The position numbers and the translations under genes were made by a program. Positions 16,287-25,220 of a stretch of DNA of 64,000 bases are shown here, piece after piece. Position 1 is the stretch's first letter, and every line of letters starts with the position of its first letter. This DNA is from JASHVB01 sp035508435. Lineage in GTDB: Bacteria > Pseudomonadota > Alphaproteobacteria > Acetobacterales > Acetobacteraceae. The stretch spans positions 4,833 to 68,832 of the forward strand of contig DATJNA010000127.1 in NCBI GenBank assembly GCA_035508435.1. The letters are read 5' to 3'. A model generated the notes under the pieces. It was not told the DNA's origin. It was given only the letters and a program-made list of their open reading frames with translations, and did not search any database.

Positions 16287-17333
16287 ATGCCCTATCCCAC
16301 CCATCTGCTGCCGACCACCGTGGTCGGCAGCTACCCGCAGCCCGACTGGCTGGTGGACCGCTCCACCCTGCATGCGCATGGTGTGCCGCGCGTGCGCGCG
16401 CACGACATGTGGCGCGTCACCGACGCATGGCTGGAACAAGCCCAGGATGACGCGACGGTGCTGGCGATCCGTGCGATGGAGATGGCCGGCATCGACATCA
16501 TCACCGACGGCGAGGAACGGCGCGAAAGCTATTCGAATCGGTTCGCACTGGCGCTGGATGGGATCGATGCAGACCACCCGGGCAGCGTGCCCGCACGCGG
16601 TGGACGCACGACGCAGGTCCCGCGGGTGGTCGGTAAAATCCGCCGCCGCGGTCCCGTCGAGGTCCGCGACGTCGAATTCTTGCTCGCCAACACCGACCGC
16701 GCGACGAAGATCACGCTGCCCGGCCCGTTCACGTTGTCACAGCAGGCGCAGAACGCGTTCTATGCCGACGAGGAGGAGATGGCGATGGACTACGCCATCG
16801 CGGTGAACGAGGAACTGCGTGCGCTGAAGGCGACCGGCGTCGATGTGGTGCAACTGGACGAGCCGTGGGTGCGCACCTCGCCGGAGAAGGCAACCCGCTA
16901 CGGCATTCGCGCGATCAACCGGGCGCTGGAAGGCATCGAGGGGCCGACGGTGGTGCATCTCTGTTTCGGCTATGCGGCGGTGGTGCCGTCCGAAACCAAG
17001 CCGAGCGGCTATACGTTCCTGCCACAACTTGCCGATACGGTGGCGCAGCAGATCTCCATCGAGGCGGCGCAGCCGAAGCTCGATCTTGGGGTGCTGCGGG
17101 AGTTGTCGGGGAAGTCGATCATGCTGGGCGTGCTGGACCTGGGCGATCCGGCCGTGGAGACCGCCGAGGCGGTGGCGGCGCGCATCCGGGCGGGACTGAA
17201 GTTCGTGGCGCCGGAACGGCTGATCCCGGCGCCGGACTGCGGGATGAAGTATTTGCCGCGGGAGAGCGCGTTCGGGAAGTTGAAGGCTTTGGCGGAGGGG
17301 GCGGCGATCGTGCGGAATGAACTGCAGGGTTAG
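16287..17333 (+). CDS. MetE-like methyltransferase, stand-alone C-terminal type
   Basis: A 348-aa relative of the MetE catalytic domain. TTVVGSYPQPDWL opens the barrel; VVHLCFGY gives His224 and Cys226, SIEAAQPKLD gives Glu259, and APDCGMKYL gives Cys318, together forming the zinc site. QLDEPW at 190-194 is the conserved acid pair. Like the protein at 716 it lacks the N-terminal folate half, so the methyl donor is not predicted. The ATG at 16287 is preceded by CGGAGG; the open frame continues upstream into phaC's end but without a better start. The two MetE-like proteins are clearly different subtypes, not recent duplicates. Confidence 0.87.
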   Translation: MPYPTHLLPTTVVGSYPQPDWLVDRSTLHAHGVPRVRAHDMWRVTDAWLEQAQDDATVLAIRAMEMAGIDIITDGEERRESYSNRFALALDGIDADHPGSVPARGGRTTQVPRVVGKIRRRGPVEVRDVEFLLANTDRATKITLPGPFTLSQQAQNAFYADEEEMAMDYAIAVNEELRALKATGVDVVQLDEPWVRTSPEKATRYGIRAINRALEGIEGPTVVHLCFGYAAVVPSETKPSGYTFLPQLADTVAQQISIEAAQPKLDLGVLRELSGKSIMLGVLDLGDPAVETAEAVAARIRAGLKFVAPERLIPAPDCGMKYLPRESAFGKLKALAEGAAIVRNELQG

Positions 17334-17418
17334 GCGTGGGGCGGGAGGATTTGGGAGGTCCCAGACGCGGGGTATTGCCGGCGAGCGCCGCACCGACCTC
17401 GCGACGCAACGCAGGACC

Positions 17419-17841
17419 TTAAACCTCGAGCGGTGACTTTGCGTCCTCCAGCACCAGCCGGTATTGGAACACCCACTTCCCGCTTGCCTTCACCAGTTCG
17501 CATTCGTACCGCCCGGGCGGGCGCAATGTACTCTTCCCGTCGCGGGTCATGATGGTAACCAGGTAGCAGGTGGCGTGCGCTCGGTCGCCGTCCAGCTTCA
17601 CTGCCAGATTGGACAGAACGTGACGCAATTGCGTGCCCCGCTCGCGCAATTTCGCAAAACGGCTGCCGAATTCGCGGATGCCGTCATGGCCCTTGTAGAC
17701 GCCGACGATGGGGCTCTCCAACGCCCCATCTTCCGCGAAACAACCAACGATCGTCTCGACATCGCCGGCATCCAGCGCGGTGGCATAGCGCACGAACAAG
17801 TCGTTGATTGCCAGCCGATCTTCGAGGGCTTGCAGGTCCAT
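17419..17841 (-). CDS. SnoaL-like / NTF2-fold protein
   Basis: A 140-aa protein starting MDLQALEDRLAINDLFVRYATALDAGD, the standard opening of SnoaL-like polyketide cyclase/dehydratase-related NTF2-fold proteins, followed by VGCFAEDGALESP and a C-terminal sheet. Such proteins include isomerases, dehydratases and small ligand binders. It lies 55 bp after the LLM monooxygenase on the same strand and may be a helper in that pathway. The substrate is unknown. Confidence 0.75.
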   Translation of the reverse strand: MDLQALEDRLAINDLFVRYATALDAGDVETIVGCFAEDGALESPIVGVYKGHDGIREFGSRFAKLRERGTQLRHVLSNLAVKLDGDRAHATCYLVTIMTRDGKSTLRPPGRYECELVKASGKWVFQYRLVLEDAKSPLEV

Positions 17842-17896
17842 GGTTGCTTGCTCCGCTGCCCGCTGCGGCAGTCACTCCGCTGCCTGCTTCGACGGC

Positions 17897-19051
17897 TTAT
17901 TCCGCCGCCTGCTTCGCCTTCCGTCGGTCGATCTCCGCCTGAACCGCGGCCTGGGACTGCCCGGTGAACTCCACGTGGTGCGCCTTGGCGTAGTCGTAGC
18001 TCTCGCGCCGCCATTCGCGCGAGCGCTGGAAATGCGGATGGATGTAGCGCGCCATCAGTTCGTAGTGCCGCTTGGTTGCTTCCCAATCCGCCCAGTTGTG
18101 CGCCAGCTCCATGATGACGCCGAACCCGCCGGTGCCCTTCAGCAACCGGTCGATGAAGGCGATGGCGTCGTCGGGAGTGCCGATGCAAGCGGCGCCGCTT
18201 TCGACGAACCAGGCGAAGGGGTCGGTGATGCCGGCCGGCACGATCGGGAAGGTGGCAACATCGTCGAAGTAGTCGCGGAACTTCACCAGGCCGAATTCGA
18301 CATTCTGCCGTGCCTTCTCGCGCGTCTCGGCGATGTGGAACAGCGAAACAAGCCGCCAGTTGCGGCGGTCGGCGGCCTTGCCGTTGAGGCGGGCCTGCTC
18401 TTCGTAGATCGCCCAGTTCTCGACGTGGTGATCCATCGCATCGTTGCTGGTGCCGCCGATCGACAGCATGCCGATGCCGTGCCGCCCCGCGGCCAGCGCG
18501 CCGGAGGGTGAGCGCGCCGCCGCCACCGCCAGCTCCATCATCGGTTGCGAATAGCATGGAAGCTGCAGCCGCGCGTCCTGCAGGTCGAACCAGTCGCTCT
18601 TGCGGGTGACGCTCTCGCCGCGCATCAGCGCGACCTGAATATCGAGCGACTCATTCATCCGCCGACGTTGCTCTGCGGGGTCGATGCCGATCTTCTTGGC
18701 GTCATGCACCAGCGAGCCGGGGCCGACGCCGAACATGGCGCGCCCGCGCGTCATGTGGTCGAGCTGCACCATGCGGTCGGCCAGCATGAAAGGATTGTGG
18801 TAGGGCAGGGAAACCACGCCGGTGCCGAGGCGGATGTGCCGCGTACGCTCTGCCGCGGCGGCGATGAACATCTCGGGGCAGGCGATGATTTCGAACCCGC
18901 CGGAGTGGTGCTCGCCGATCCAGGCCTCGTGGTAGTTCAGCCGATCGAGATGCTCCAGCAGCTCCATATCGCGCTGCATCGCGAGCGTCGGGTTCTGCGA
19001 CAGGTCGTGGAATGGGGCGAGAAAGATGCCGCTGCGGAGGTAATCGGTCAT
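17897..19051 (-). CDS. LLM class flavin-dependent oxidoreductase (luciferase-like monooxygenase)
   Basis: A 384-aa member of the bacterial luciferase superfamily, which uses FMNH2 and oxygen to oxidise organic substrates. The N-terminus GIFLAPFHDLSQNPTLAMQRDMELLEHLDRLNY and EAWIGEHHSGGFEIIACPEMF are diagnostic, as are RIRLGTGVVSLPYHNPFMLADRM-like stretches (seen as HIRLGTGVVSLPYHNP) and the AMFGVGPGSL turn. No flavin reductase is adjacent. The SnoaL-like gene follows. The substrate cannot be read from sequence. Confidence 0.87.
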   Translation of the reverse strand: MTDYLRSGIFLAPFHDLSQNPTLAMQRDMELLEHLDRLNYHEAWIGEHHSGGFEIIACPEMFIAAAAERTRHIRLGTGVVSLPYHNPFMLADRMVQLDHMTRGRAMFGVGPGSLVHDAKKIGIDPAEQRRRMNESLDIQVALMRGESVTRKSDWFDLQDARLQLPCYSQPMMELAVAAARSPSGALAAGRHGIGMLSIGGTSNDAMDHHVENWAIYEEQARLNGKAADRRNWRLVSLFHIAETREKARQNVEFGLVKFRDYFDDVATFPIVPAGITDPFAWFVESGAACIGTPDDAIAFIDRLLKGTGGFGVIMELAHNWADWEATKRHYELMARYIHPHFQRSREWRRESYDYAKAHHVEFTGQSQAAVQAEIDRRKAKQAAE

Positions 19052-19190
19052 GGCGTCGGTCCCATGTCTGGTCTCGGCCGACTCTAACCTGTCTCATGCC
19101 GGCGGCCAAACCGCACGCTGCCGCGCCAGCGGGTAGCGGCAGGGAAATCCCGCATGGCGCATCCGGACACCTGCCGGCAATACCGCAAGC

Positions 19191-19808
19191 CTACGTCATG
19201 CCGCGTTGCCAGTCCGGCAGCCGTTGCGTCATCCAGCCATTTGCTTGCTGCTGCGCCCGTGCAACCGCGTCCGGTCCCCGTGCCAGGCCCTCAAGACGAA
19301 GGAACTCCACCGAGCGGATGCCGATCGTCGCGAAGATCGCGCTCAGGTACGGCGTCAGGAAATCGGGCTGTCCGGGCGGGATGTCGCCGCAATAGCCGCC
19401 ATGGGCGCTGACGACCACCACCGGCCGATCGCGCAGCGTGCCGATCTTGCCCTGTGGGGTGGAACGGAACGTACGGCGAATGCGCACGATGTGATCGATC
19501 CACGCCTTGAGCGTCGAGGGTACGGTGAAATTGTTCATCGGCGTGCCGATGACCACGAAATCGGCGGCTTCCAGCTCGCCAATCAGCCGTTCGGACAATG
19601 CAAACCGCGGATCGTCGTCGGGGGTCGGAAACAGGATCGCGTCATACAGCATAATTTCCGGGTGCGGCGGGGGATCCGCGGCGAGGTCGCGCTCGATAAC
19701 CCGGGACCCGCGACGCTGCCCTGCGACCCGAGCCGTGATTTCACCGGCAATTTGCCGGCTGAACGAATTGGCGCGCGGACTCGCCAGGATCTGAAGGATC
19801 GTGGTCAT
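19191..19808 (-). CDS. azoR: FMN-dependent NADH-azoreductase
   Basis: A 205-aa flavodoxin-fold quinone/azo reductase. The phosphate-binding start ILASPRANSFSRQIAGEI, the GTPMNNFTVPSTLKAWIDHIVR segment that holds FMN and forms the dimer, and SAHGGYCGDIP are all typical of AzoR. The family reduces quinones and azo dyes by two electrons with NADH, protecting cells from thiol stress. It is followed after 36 bp, upstream on this strand, by an AhpD-like gene, so both may answer the same stress. Confidence 0.87.
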   Translation of the reverse strand: MTTILQILASPRANSFSRQIAGEITARVAGQRRGSRVIERDLAADPPPHPEIMLYDAILFPTPDDDPRFALSERLIGELEAADFVVIGTPMNNFTVPSTLKAWIDHIVRIRRTFRSTPQGKIGTLRDRPVVVVSAHGGYCGDIPPGQPDFLTPYLSAIFATIGIRSVEFLRLEGLARGPDAVARAQQQANGWMTQRLPDWQRGMT

Positions 19809-19844
19809 GCGGCGATCAGCGATCGTGCCGCTGCTGACGGCGCG

Positions 19845-20300
19845 TCATGCCGTGGCCTCTGTGGCATGCTCGTAGCGCAGGCTGATCGCCAGCCGGTTCC
19901 ACAGGTTGATCATGCCGATCAGCGTGGTCAGGTCCGCCAAGGCCTTGCCCTCGAAATGCCGGCGTACCTCATCATAGACGACGTCCGGCGCCCGGGTCTC
20001 GGCAATCAGCGTCAGAGCTTCGGTCCAGGCCAGAGCGGCGCGCTCGCGCGGCGTGTACAGCGGCGATTCCCGCCAGCCGTTCAGCAGGTAGATCCTTTGC
20101 TCGGTCTCGCCCATGCGACGCAGTGCCTTGCTGTGCATGTCGAGGCAATAAGCGCAGCCATTGATCTGTGAGGCGCACATCTTCACCAGCTCGATCAGGT
20201 TCTCACCGAGGCCCGAGCGGTGCAGGCAGGCTTCGACACTCCGCAATGCTGCGATGGCTTCCGGTGCGTCTTCATAGGGGTTGAGGCGACGGGCATGCAT
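19845..20300 (-). CDS. AhpD-like alkylhydroperoxidase / carboxymuconolactone decarboxylase family protein
   Basis: A 151-aa all-helical protein with the redox motif CAYCLDMH (Cys49, Cys52, His56), as in AhpD-type peroxidases. The start at 20300 (MHARRLNP) has GGAGG seven bases before it; a nine-residue longer version is less likely. AhpD proteins reduce peroxides or recharge a peroxiredoxin partner, and no such partner is adjacent. It precedes azoR on the same strand. Confidence 0.85.
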   Translation of the reverse strand: MHARRLNPYEDAPEAIAALRSVEACLHRSGLGENLIELVKMCASQINGCAYCLDMHSKALRRMGETEQRIYLLNGWRESPLYTPRERAALAWTEALTLIAETRAPDVVYDEVRRHFEGKALADLTTLIGMINLWNRLAISLRYEHATEATA

Positions 20301-20480
20301 GCCAATCCTCCGCGGCTGACCAACCACCGCAAGCTAGGGACGGATTGGCCAGGCCAAAAGGGCCAAGAAACGCACTTCCACCCAGGCCAAGCGATCGGCA
20401 TCGGCCCCACATGTCGCACCGATCGGCGCCACGTCACTCCTGGCGAGCCAGCCAGTGCAAACGGTCGGCAGTCCGCACTG

Positions 20481-21335
20481 TTAAACATCCAGCCGGAACG
20501 TCGCCCCGTCCCGCACGATCCGTCCCGCGGTCGCGCCGGCGAAATGCGTGCCGATCACCAGCACCGGCGTGCCGGCGAGTTTCTCGAACATTTCCCAGCG
20601 CGTGCGGATCCCCTGCGCCGGGTCGCTGTCCGCCGTGGTGTCCCACTCGGGGTGCGCGATCTGGCAGGGGTGGTGCATGAAGTCGCCGGTGATCAACGCT
20701 TCCTCGCCACGCGAGACAATGCGCACGCTGACATGGCCCGGCGTGTGGCCCACCGTCGGGATCAGGCTGAGCTCGTCGCAAATGCGGTGATCGGTCGCCA
20801 CCAATTGCGCGAGGTTGGCATCCAGGATCGGCGTCACCGAGTCCGCCAGCACGTGTCTCATATCCTCGCGTTTCGTGTTGTCGCGCCAATGTTCATATTC
20901 GTCGCGACCCATCAGGTAACGCGCGCGAGGAAACGTCGGTACCCAGCGACCGTTTTCCAACCGCGTATTCCATCCGACATGATCCACGTGCAGATGGGTG
21001 CACAGCACCGTATCGATCGAATCAGGCGGGAAGCCCGCGGCGGTGAGATCTGCCAGGAATGGCCCCTGCCGGTCGTTCCAGTGCGGAATGCGCCGGTTCC
21101 GCTTGTCGTTGCCCAGGCAGGTATCGACGATGATGCGTCGCCCTGGCGCCGCGATGATGAAGCTGTGAATGCTCATGCGCAGCCGGCCGTTCTCGTCGGC
21201 GAAATGCGGGACCAGCCAGGCGATCGGCTTGATCTCTTCCGGCGTCGCCTGCGGCAACAGGAAGCGACTGCCGCCGGTGACTTCCAACTCGACGACCTTG
21301 GTCACGGTCACGTCGCCGATGCGCCATTGGGACAA
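20481..21335 (-). CDS. MBL-fold metallo-hydrolase
   Basis: A 284-aa metallo-beta-lactamase-fold hydrolase. THLHVDHVGW (HxHxDH) binds two metals, with further ligands in PTVGHTPGHVSV, LITGDFMHH and VIGTHFAG. The length and the wide spacing between the first strand and the HxHxDH fit the lactonase/quorum-quenching-like branch, but the substrate is open. A TTG start at 21335 is chosen because GGGAGG lies eight bases upstream. The open frame extends to 21566, but that part overlaps the preceding DoxX-like gene in another frame. Confidence 0.83.
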   Translation of the reverse strand: MSQWRIGDVTVTKVVELEVTGGSRFLLPQATPEEIKPIAWLVPHFADENGRLRMSIHSFIIAAPGRRIIVDTCLGNDKRNRRIPHWNDRQGPFLADLTAAGFPPDSIDTVLCTHLHVDHVGWNTRLENGRWVPTFPRARYLMGRDEYEHWRDNTKREDMRHVLADSVTPILDANLAQLVATDHRICDELSLIPTVGHTPGHVSVRIVSRGEEALITGDFMHHPCQIAHPEWDTTADSDPAQGIRTRWEMFEKLAGTPVLVIGTHFAGATAGRIVRDGATFRLDV

Positions 21336-21421
21336 TCGCTGGGTCCTCCCGTTGAGTTTGCGCAGGCTAGCACGGGTTCGGCCGAATCCGGCCATGCCCC
21401 TCGGATCTTGCTGCGCGTTGC

Positions 21422-22027
21422 TCAGGTGACCAGGGACAGCCCGACGCTCCATCGTGCCCGGCCATCCGGGCGCCGGAGCCAGGCGTCTGCACCCAGCGCG
21501 CGCCCGGGCGGATCGATGACGTAATATGCCTGGATGATGACCAGGAACATGTAGGTCCAGGGCCATTCACCCGGGGCGGAGTACAACCCGAGCCAAAGAT
21601 TGAGCCCCATCAGCAGGCCAAGCACTGCGCCGAGCCGGGACAGCAGTCCGAGCAATAGCGACAGGCCGATGGCGACCTCGGTCAGGTAGACCAGTGGGCC
21701 GAAGAAACCGAGGTTAGGCAACACAACATCGGCAACCAGCCGGCCTTGCAGCTCAATGGCGGCATGGGCCGCCTCCTGCTGCATCCAGTAGCGCAGTCCG
21801 GCGAAATTTGGCGGGATCTTCCACAGCGATTGCTGCCACCACATGCTGCCCACCAACGCGCGCAGCAGCCACAGCGCGACGCCGCGCGGCGTGCGTTGCG
21901 CCGGATCGGCGCGCCAGGCCAGGATCGCGAACGCCACGCTGGCAAGCAGCGACAGCCAGAACATGGGCGTGAACCAGCCGGGTTGGGTCAGGAAATGCCC
22001 AGCGTCGTTCAGTGGATTCGGCCGCAT
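21422..22027 (-). CDS. DoxX/DoxD-like membrane protein
   Basis: A 201-aa membrane protein with four predicted helices (about 20-37, 50-65, 100-125 and 130-165). The sequence MWWQQSLWKIPPNF and WMQQEA, then LPNLGFFGPLVYLTEVAIGLSLLLG resemble the DoxD/DoxX fold, once linked to thiosulfate:quinone oxidoreductase. Many members have no known role. The start at 22027 is chosen over 22063 by position of a GGGGGA stretch upstream. Confidence 0.72.
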   Translation of the reverse strand: MRPNPLNDAGHFLTQPGWFTPMFWLSLLASVAFAILAWRADPAQRTPRGVALWLLRALVGSMWWQQSLWKIPPNFAGLRYWMQQEAAHAAIELQGRLVADVVLPNLGFFGPLVYLTEVAIGLSLLLGLLSRLGAVLGLLMGLNLWLGLYSAPGEWPWTYMFLVIIQAYYVIDPPGRALGADAWLRRPDGRARWSVGLSLVT

Positions 22028-22180
22028 CGTTTGCTTATCCCCCAATCCTCGTGCGGATCGCACCGGTGCGAGCCGCAGCCACCCAGGCAGGACTCTGCGA
22101 ATGGGCTGGTGTTACGCGTGGTCGGGCCGGGTGGGGCGACCCGCAACCATCGGCGGCAGGCAAATGCTGGTGCAATCCTG

Positions 22181-23632
22181 TCACGGCCCGCCATCCAGCG
22201 CCGCCGCCACCGCCGCCACCACGCTTTCCCAATCTCCGGCCTGCGGCTGGCGGAACAGACGCATGGTCGGATACCATGGGCTGTCGTGCCGGTCGCGCAT
22301 CCAGCGCCAGTCGGCGTTCCAGGCCAGCAGCACCCAGGTCGGCCGACCCAACGCCCCCGCCAGATGGGCCGGCGCAGAGTCCACGCTGATCACCAGGTCC
22401 AGACATGCCATCAGCGCCGCCGTCTCGGCGAAGTCGGTCAACAACGCGCCGTGGTGATGCAGTGCGAACGCCGTCAGGCTGGCGCCATCGTCCTCACGAG
22501 TTGTCGGCTGAATGACGTGGACGACGCAGTCACGTCTTGCCAACAGCGGCGTCAGGCGCGCCAGCGGAATCGAGCGCAGCCGATCGTGCGGGTGTTCCGG
22601 ATTGCCCGACCAGGCGAGCCCGATCTGCCGGCGGCGATCGGTGCCCAGTCGCGACCGCCAGGCACGAACGCGCGCGGGATCCGCACGCAAATAGGGCACC
22701 TGTGCAGGGATGGTGGACAACGTTGTGGCGAACGCAAGCGGCAGGCTGAGCAATGGCGCGCACCAGGCGACTTCCGGCGACGCTTCGTTCAGCGGCATCA
22801 GGCGCGCGATGCCGGGAACCGACGCGAGAAGCGGGAGCAAGATGGCGTCGGCCTTCAGCCACACCTGTGCGCCGCGCGCCGCCACCATCGGGACATAGCG
22901 AACGAACTGGAGCGTGTCTCCCAGTCCTTGCTCCGCATGCAGCAGGATGGTCTCTCCTGCGATCTCGGACTCGCCCCGCCAGAGACGCCCGGTGACCTCT
23001 TCCTGCCTGCCCCTATGGTGGTCCAGCTCAAGCCGCGCCTCGTGCGACCTCCACCCCTGCGCGAAGTCGCCAAGGGCGAGCAAATCCAGGCCCTCGTGAT
23101 AGCGCGTCAGGGCATCGTCGGGATGCAGCGCCATCGCGAGCCGATATTGCCCCACCGCATCGGCGTGGCGGTTGAGCCAGCTCAGTACGTGGCCAAGCAT
23201 GCGATGCGCGGCCGGCGCATCGGTGGCCGCGCGCAATGCTTGCTCTGCCCAGGCCAGGGCTTCGGTGTCGCGATGCAACAGGTGCAGAATGGCGACCAGC
23301 GCGCTGTACGGCTCGATCGCCGCCGGGTCCGCTGCGATGGCCCGCCGATACGCGGCGGTCGCGTCCTCCAGCCGCCCCAACAGGCGCATAACATCGCCCA
23401 GGTTGCGCTGGACCATCGGCTGCCCGGGTTCAATCGCCTCGGCAAGTGTCAGCCACGCCAGCGCGGCCGCCGGGTCGTCACGACGCAGCGCGACATGGCC
23501 GATCAGCCACGGGACCAGGCCGTCGGTTCCGGCACCGACGGCGAAGCGGAGTGCGGCATCGGCTGCGGCGAATTGGCCGGCCTCACAAGCGGCAATGCCC
23601 GCATCGATCATAGCCTGCGCGAAACTGTTCAT
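22181..23632 (-). CDS. TPR-repeat glycosyltransferase (GT9-like/O-GlcNAc-transferase-like)
   Basis: A 483-aa two-part protein. Residues 1-185 hold about five tetratricopeptide repeats (for example QPMVQRNLGDVMRLLGRLEDATAAYRRA). After about residue 215, a catalytic half starts with LWRGE, EQGLGDTLQFVRYVP and continues to GLAWSGNPEHPHDRLRSIPL, LDLVISVDSAPAHLAGALGRPTWVLL and SPWYPTMRLFRQ. The SVDSAPAHLAGALG segment is the sugar-nucleotide site of GT9/OGT-like enzymes. Such proteins are common in alphaproteobacteria and may glycosylate proteins such as flagellins or adhesins; no target is near. The start at 23632 is chosen because upstream residues are low-complexity. Confidence 0.82.
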   Translation of the reverse strand: MNSFAQAMIDAGIAACEAGQFAAADAALRFAVGAGTDGLVPWLIGHVALRRDDPAAALAWLTLAEAIEPGQPMVQRNLGDVMRLLGRLEDATAAYRRAIAADPAAIEPYSALVAILHLLHRDTEALAWAEQALRAATDAPAAHRMLGHVLSWLNRHADAVGQYRLAMALHPDDALTRYHEGLDLLALGDFAQGWRSHEARLELDHHRGRQEEVTGRLWRGESEIAGETILLHAEQGLGDTLQFVRYVPMVAARGAQVWLKADAILLPLLASVPGIARLMPLNEASPEVAWCAPLLSLPLAFATTLSTIPAQVPYLRADPARVRAWRSRLGTDRRRQIGLAWSGNPEHPHDRLRSIPLARLTPLLARRDCVVHVIQPTTREDDGASLTAFALHHHGALLTDFAETAALMACLDLVISVDSAPAHLAGALGRPTWVLLAWNADWRWMRDRHDSPWYPTMRLFRQPQAGDWESVVAAVAAALDGGP

Positions 23633-23703
23633 GCGTGCGGCAGCATAGCCGGTACCCGGTATCCGCCGTCCAGGATGCAGTGTAGGGGAGGCAGAAAGGA
23701 GCA

Positions 23704-24507
23704 ATGATGAGCGACCCGGGCGAGGCGCCGACCATTCGGGCGCGGAAACACCACGACGCGCCGTCAGTGTTCTGGCCGGAGAACCTGCTGCGCGAGGCGC
23801 GCCGCCAGCGCGGCGTGCCTGACGAGCCGGTGCCGGCGGTATGTGTGCTGGATCCGGACGGCGACATGGTGCGTACGCTGCGTGCCGCTAGCCGCGCGCG
23901 GCCGGCGGCGGGCTGGGCCTGCTACCACACCGAGATGGACGTGACCGATCATGCCGGCCTCTGCATCGGCATTGTTGGCCTGGCAGTGGGCGCGCCGTTT
24001 GCCGTGCTCGTCGCAGAGCAATTGTTCGTTTCCGGCTGCCAGCTCCTGCTCAGCATGACATCGGCCGGCCAGATCCGACCGCTCGGACCGACGCCCTATT
24101 TCGTGCTGATCGACCGTGCGTTGCGCGACGAAGGCACAAGTCAGCATTACCTGCCGCCCTCGACGTTTGCCGTCGCCGATCCGGCGTTGGCGGACCGCGC
24201 GTTGCTCGCCGCGGCGGCGCTGCCCGCGGCGGTGCATCGCGGCGCATCCTGGACCACCGACGCGCCGTATCGTGAAACACAGGACGCAATCGACGCAGCG
24301 CGGGCGCATGGGGCACTGGCGGTGGAGATGGAGGCCGCCGCACTCTACGCGTTCGCCCAGGCGCGCAGCCGCCCGGTGCTGTGCTTCGCCCATGTGACCA
24401 ACCAGATGGCGCGCATCGAGGGCGACTTCGAAAAGGGTGAGCAAGGCGGTACCCGCGACGCGCTCGATCTGATCGCCGCGGTGGCACGGGGCTGCGGGTT
24501 CGGCTGA
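23704..24507 (+). CDS. Nucleoside phosphorylase-like (PNP/UDP family) protein
   Basis: A 267-aa protein of the purine/uridine phosphorylase fold. GLCIGIVGLAVGAPFAVLVAEQLFVSG, LLLSMTSAGQI and, near the end, HGALAVEMEAAALYAFAQ are the family phosphate, base and ribose regions; the EMEAAALY motif is diagnostic. It would split nucleosides with phosphate. Which base is used is not clear, and the N-terminal 90 residues are longer than in typical PNPs. AAAGGAG lies before the ATG at 23704. Confidence 0.78.
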   Translation: MMSDPGEAPTIRARKHHDAPSVFWPENLLREARRQRGVPDEPVPAVCVLDPDGDMVRTLRAASRARPAAGWACYHTEMDVTDHAGLCIGIVGLAVGAPFAVLVAEQLFVSGCQLLLSMTSAGQIRPLGPTPYFVLIDRALRDEGTSQHYLPPSTFAVADPALADRALLAAAALPAAVHRGASWTTDAPYRETQDAIDAARAHGALAVEMEAAALYAFAQARSRPVLCFAHVTNQMARIEGDFEKGEQGGTRDALDLIAAVARGCGFG

Positions 24508-24639
24508 TCCTTGCTCGGCTCGCGCGGTGCGTGGCGCAGGGATCACCAGTCCGGTCTCGGCCAGTCTCCAGTGGCAATCCCCACTATCAGCATCCAGCAT
24601 CGGTCGCCGGTATCAATGGCGGGCGAATCGTGCATCCAA

Positions 24640-24750
24640 TGTCATTGCGCGGCCCACAGGGGCCGAAGCAATCTCGGAGCAAGCCCACGAGCGTGCGTGC
24701 GCTCCTGCGAACGAGATTGCTCCGGCCCCCTGCGGGGCTTCGCGATGACA
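24640..24750. repeat. Palindromic repeat, family A copy
   Basis: tgtcattgcgcggcc at the left end pairs with the right end ggcttcgcgatgaca, and ggggccgaagcaatct pairs with gattgctccggcccc. The loop holds a variable sequence. The remaining part of 24508-25220 shows no gene or clear regulatory site apart from the ribosome-binding site of the next gene. Confidence 0.8.
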
Positions 24751-25220
24751 GTGGACTGGTCACGGCGCAGCATGCTCTGCGTATCGTCGAGTCGTCCGCC
24801 GGCACATGGGCGGCACGCTCTTTTGCAAACCGCTTGCTGCCGACCTCTACACACGCTCGGATGCCTCGCATTGCCCATCGATGCCAGAACGCGAGGGTGG
24901 CAAAGGAGGCGACAGGCAAGTCCCGTTTCCGGAGCCGGCCCGTCTCCTGACGGCGTTTCACAACGACCTTGATCTTGATGATCACGGTTACGATCATCGT
25001 CGTCGGAGAATGCGATGGTCGTGCATCACACTCTCCTCCTTGCGCCGGTCGGGCCGATTCCCAGCCGGCGTTTCTCATTCCACGCCAGAGTCCTCAACAA
25101 TTCCTTCGCCGCCGTCGCGTCCGGACGACGCGCAAACCGTCGTGCTTCGGCGCGCCCTTGGCGATCCGCCGCCACTGTGGTGAATCTGCGTCGCATCGGA
25201 CCGCCCGGAGGAATCGCCCA

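Noticed and set aside
24751..25220. Possible gene between the nucleosidase and dgoK
   Set aside because: Frames on both strands have no domain or start signal. The stretch appears non-coding apart from the dgoK ribosome-binding site.
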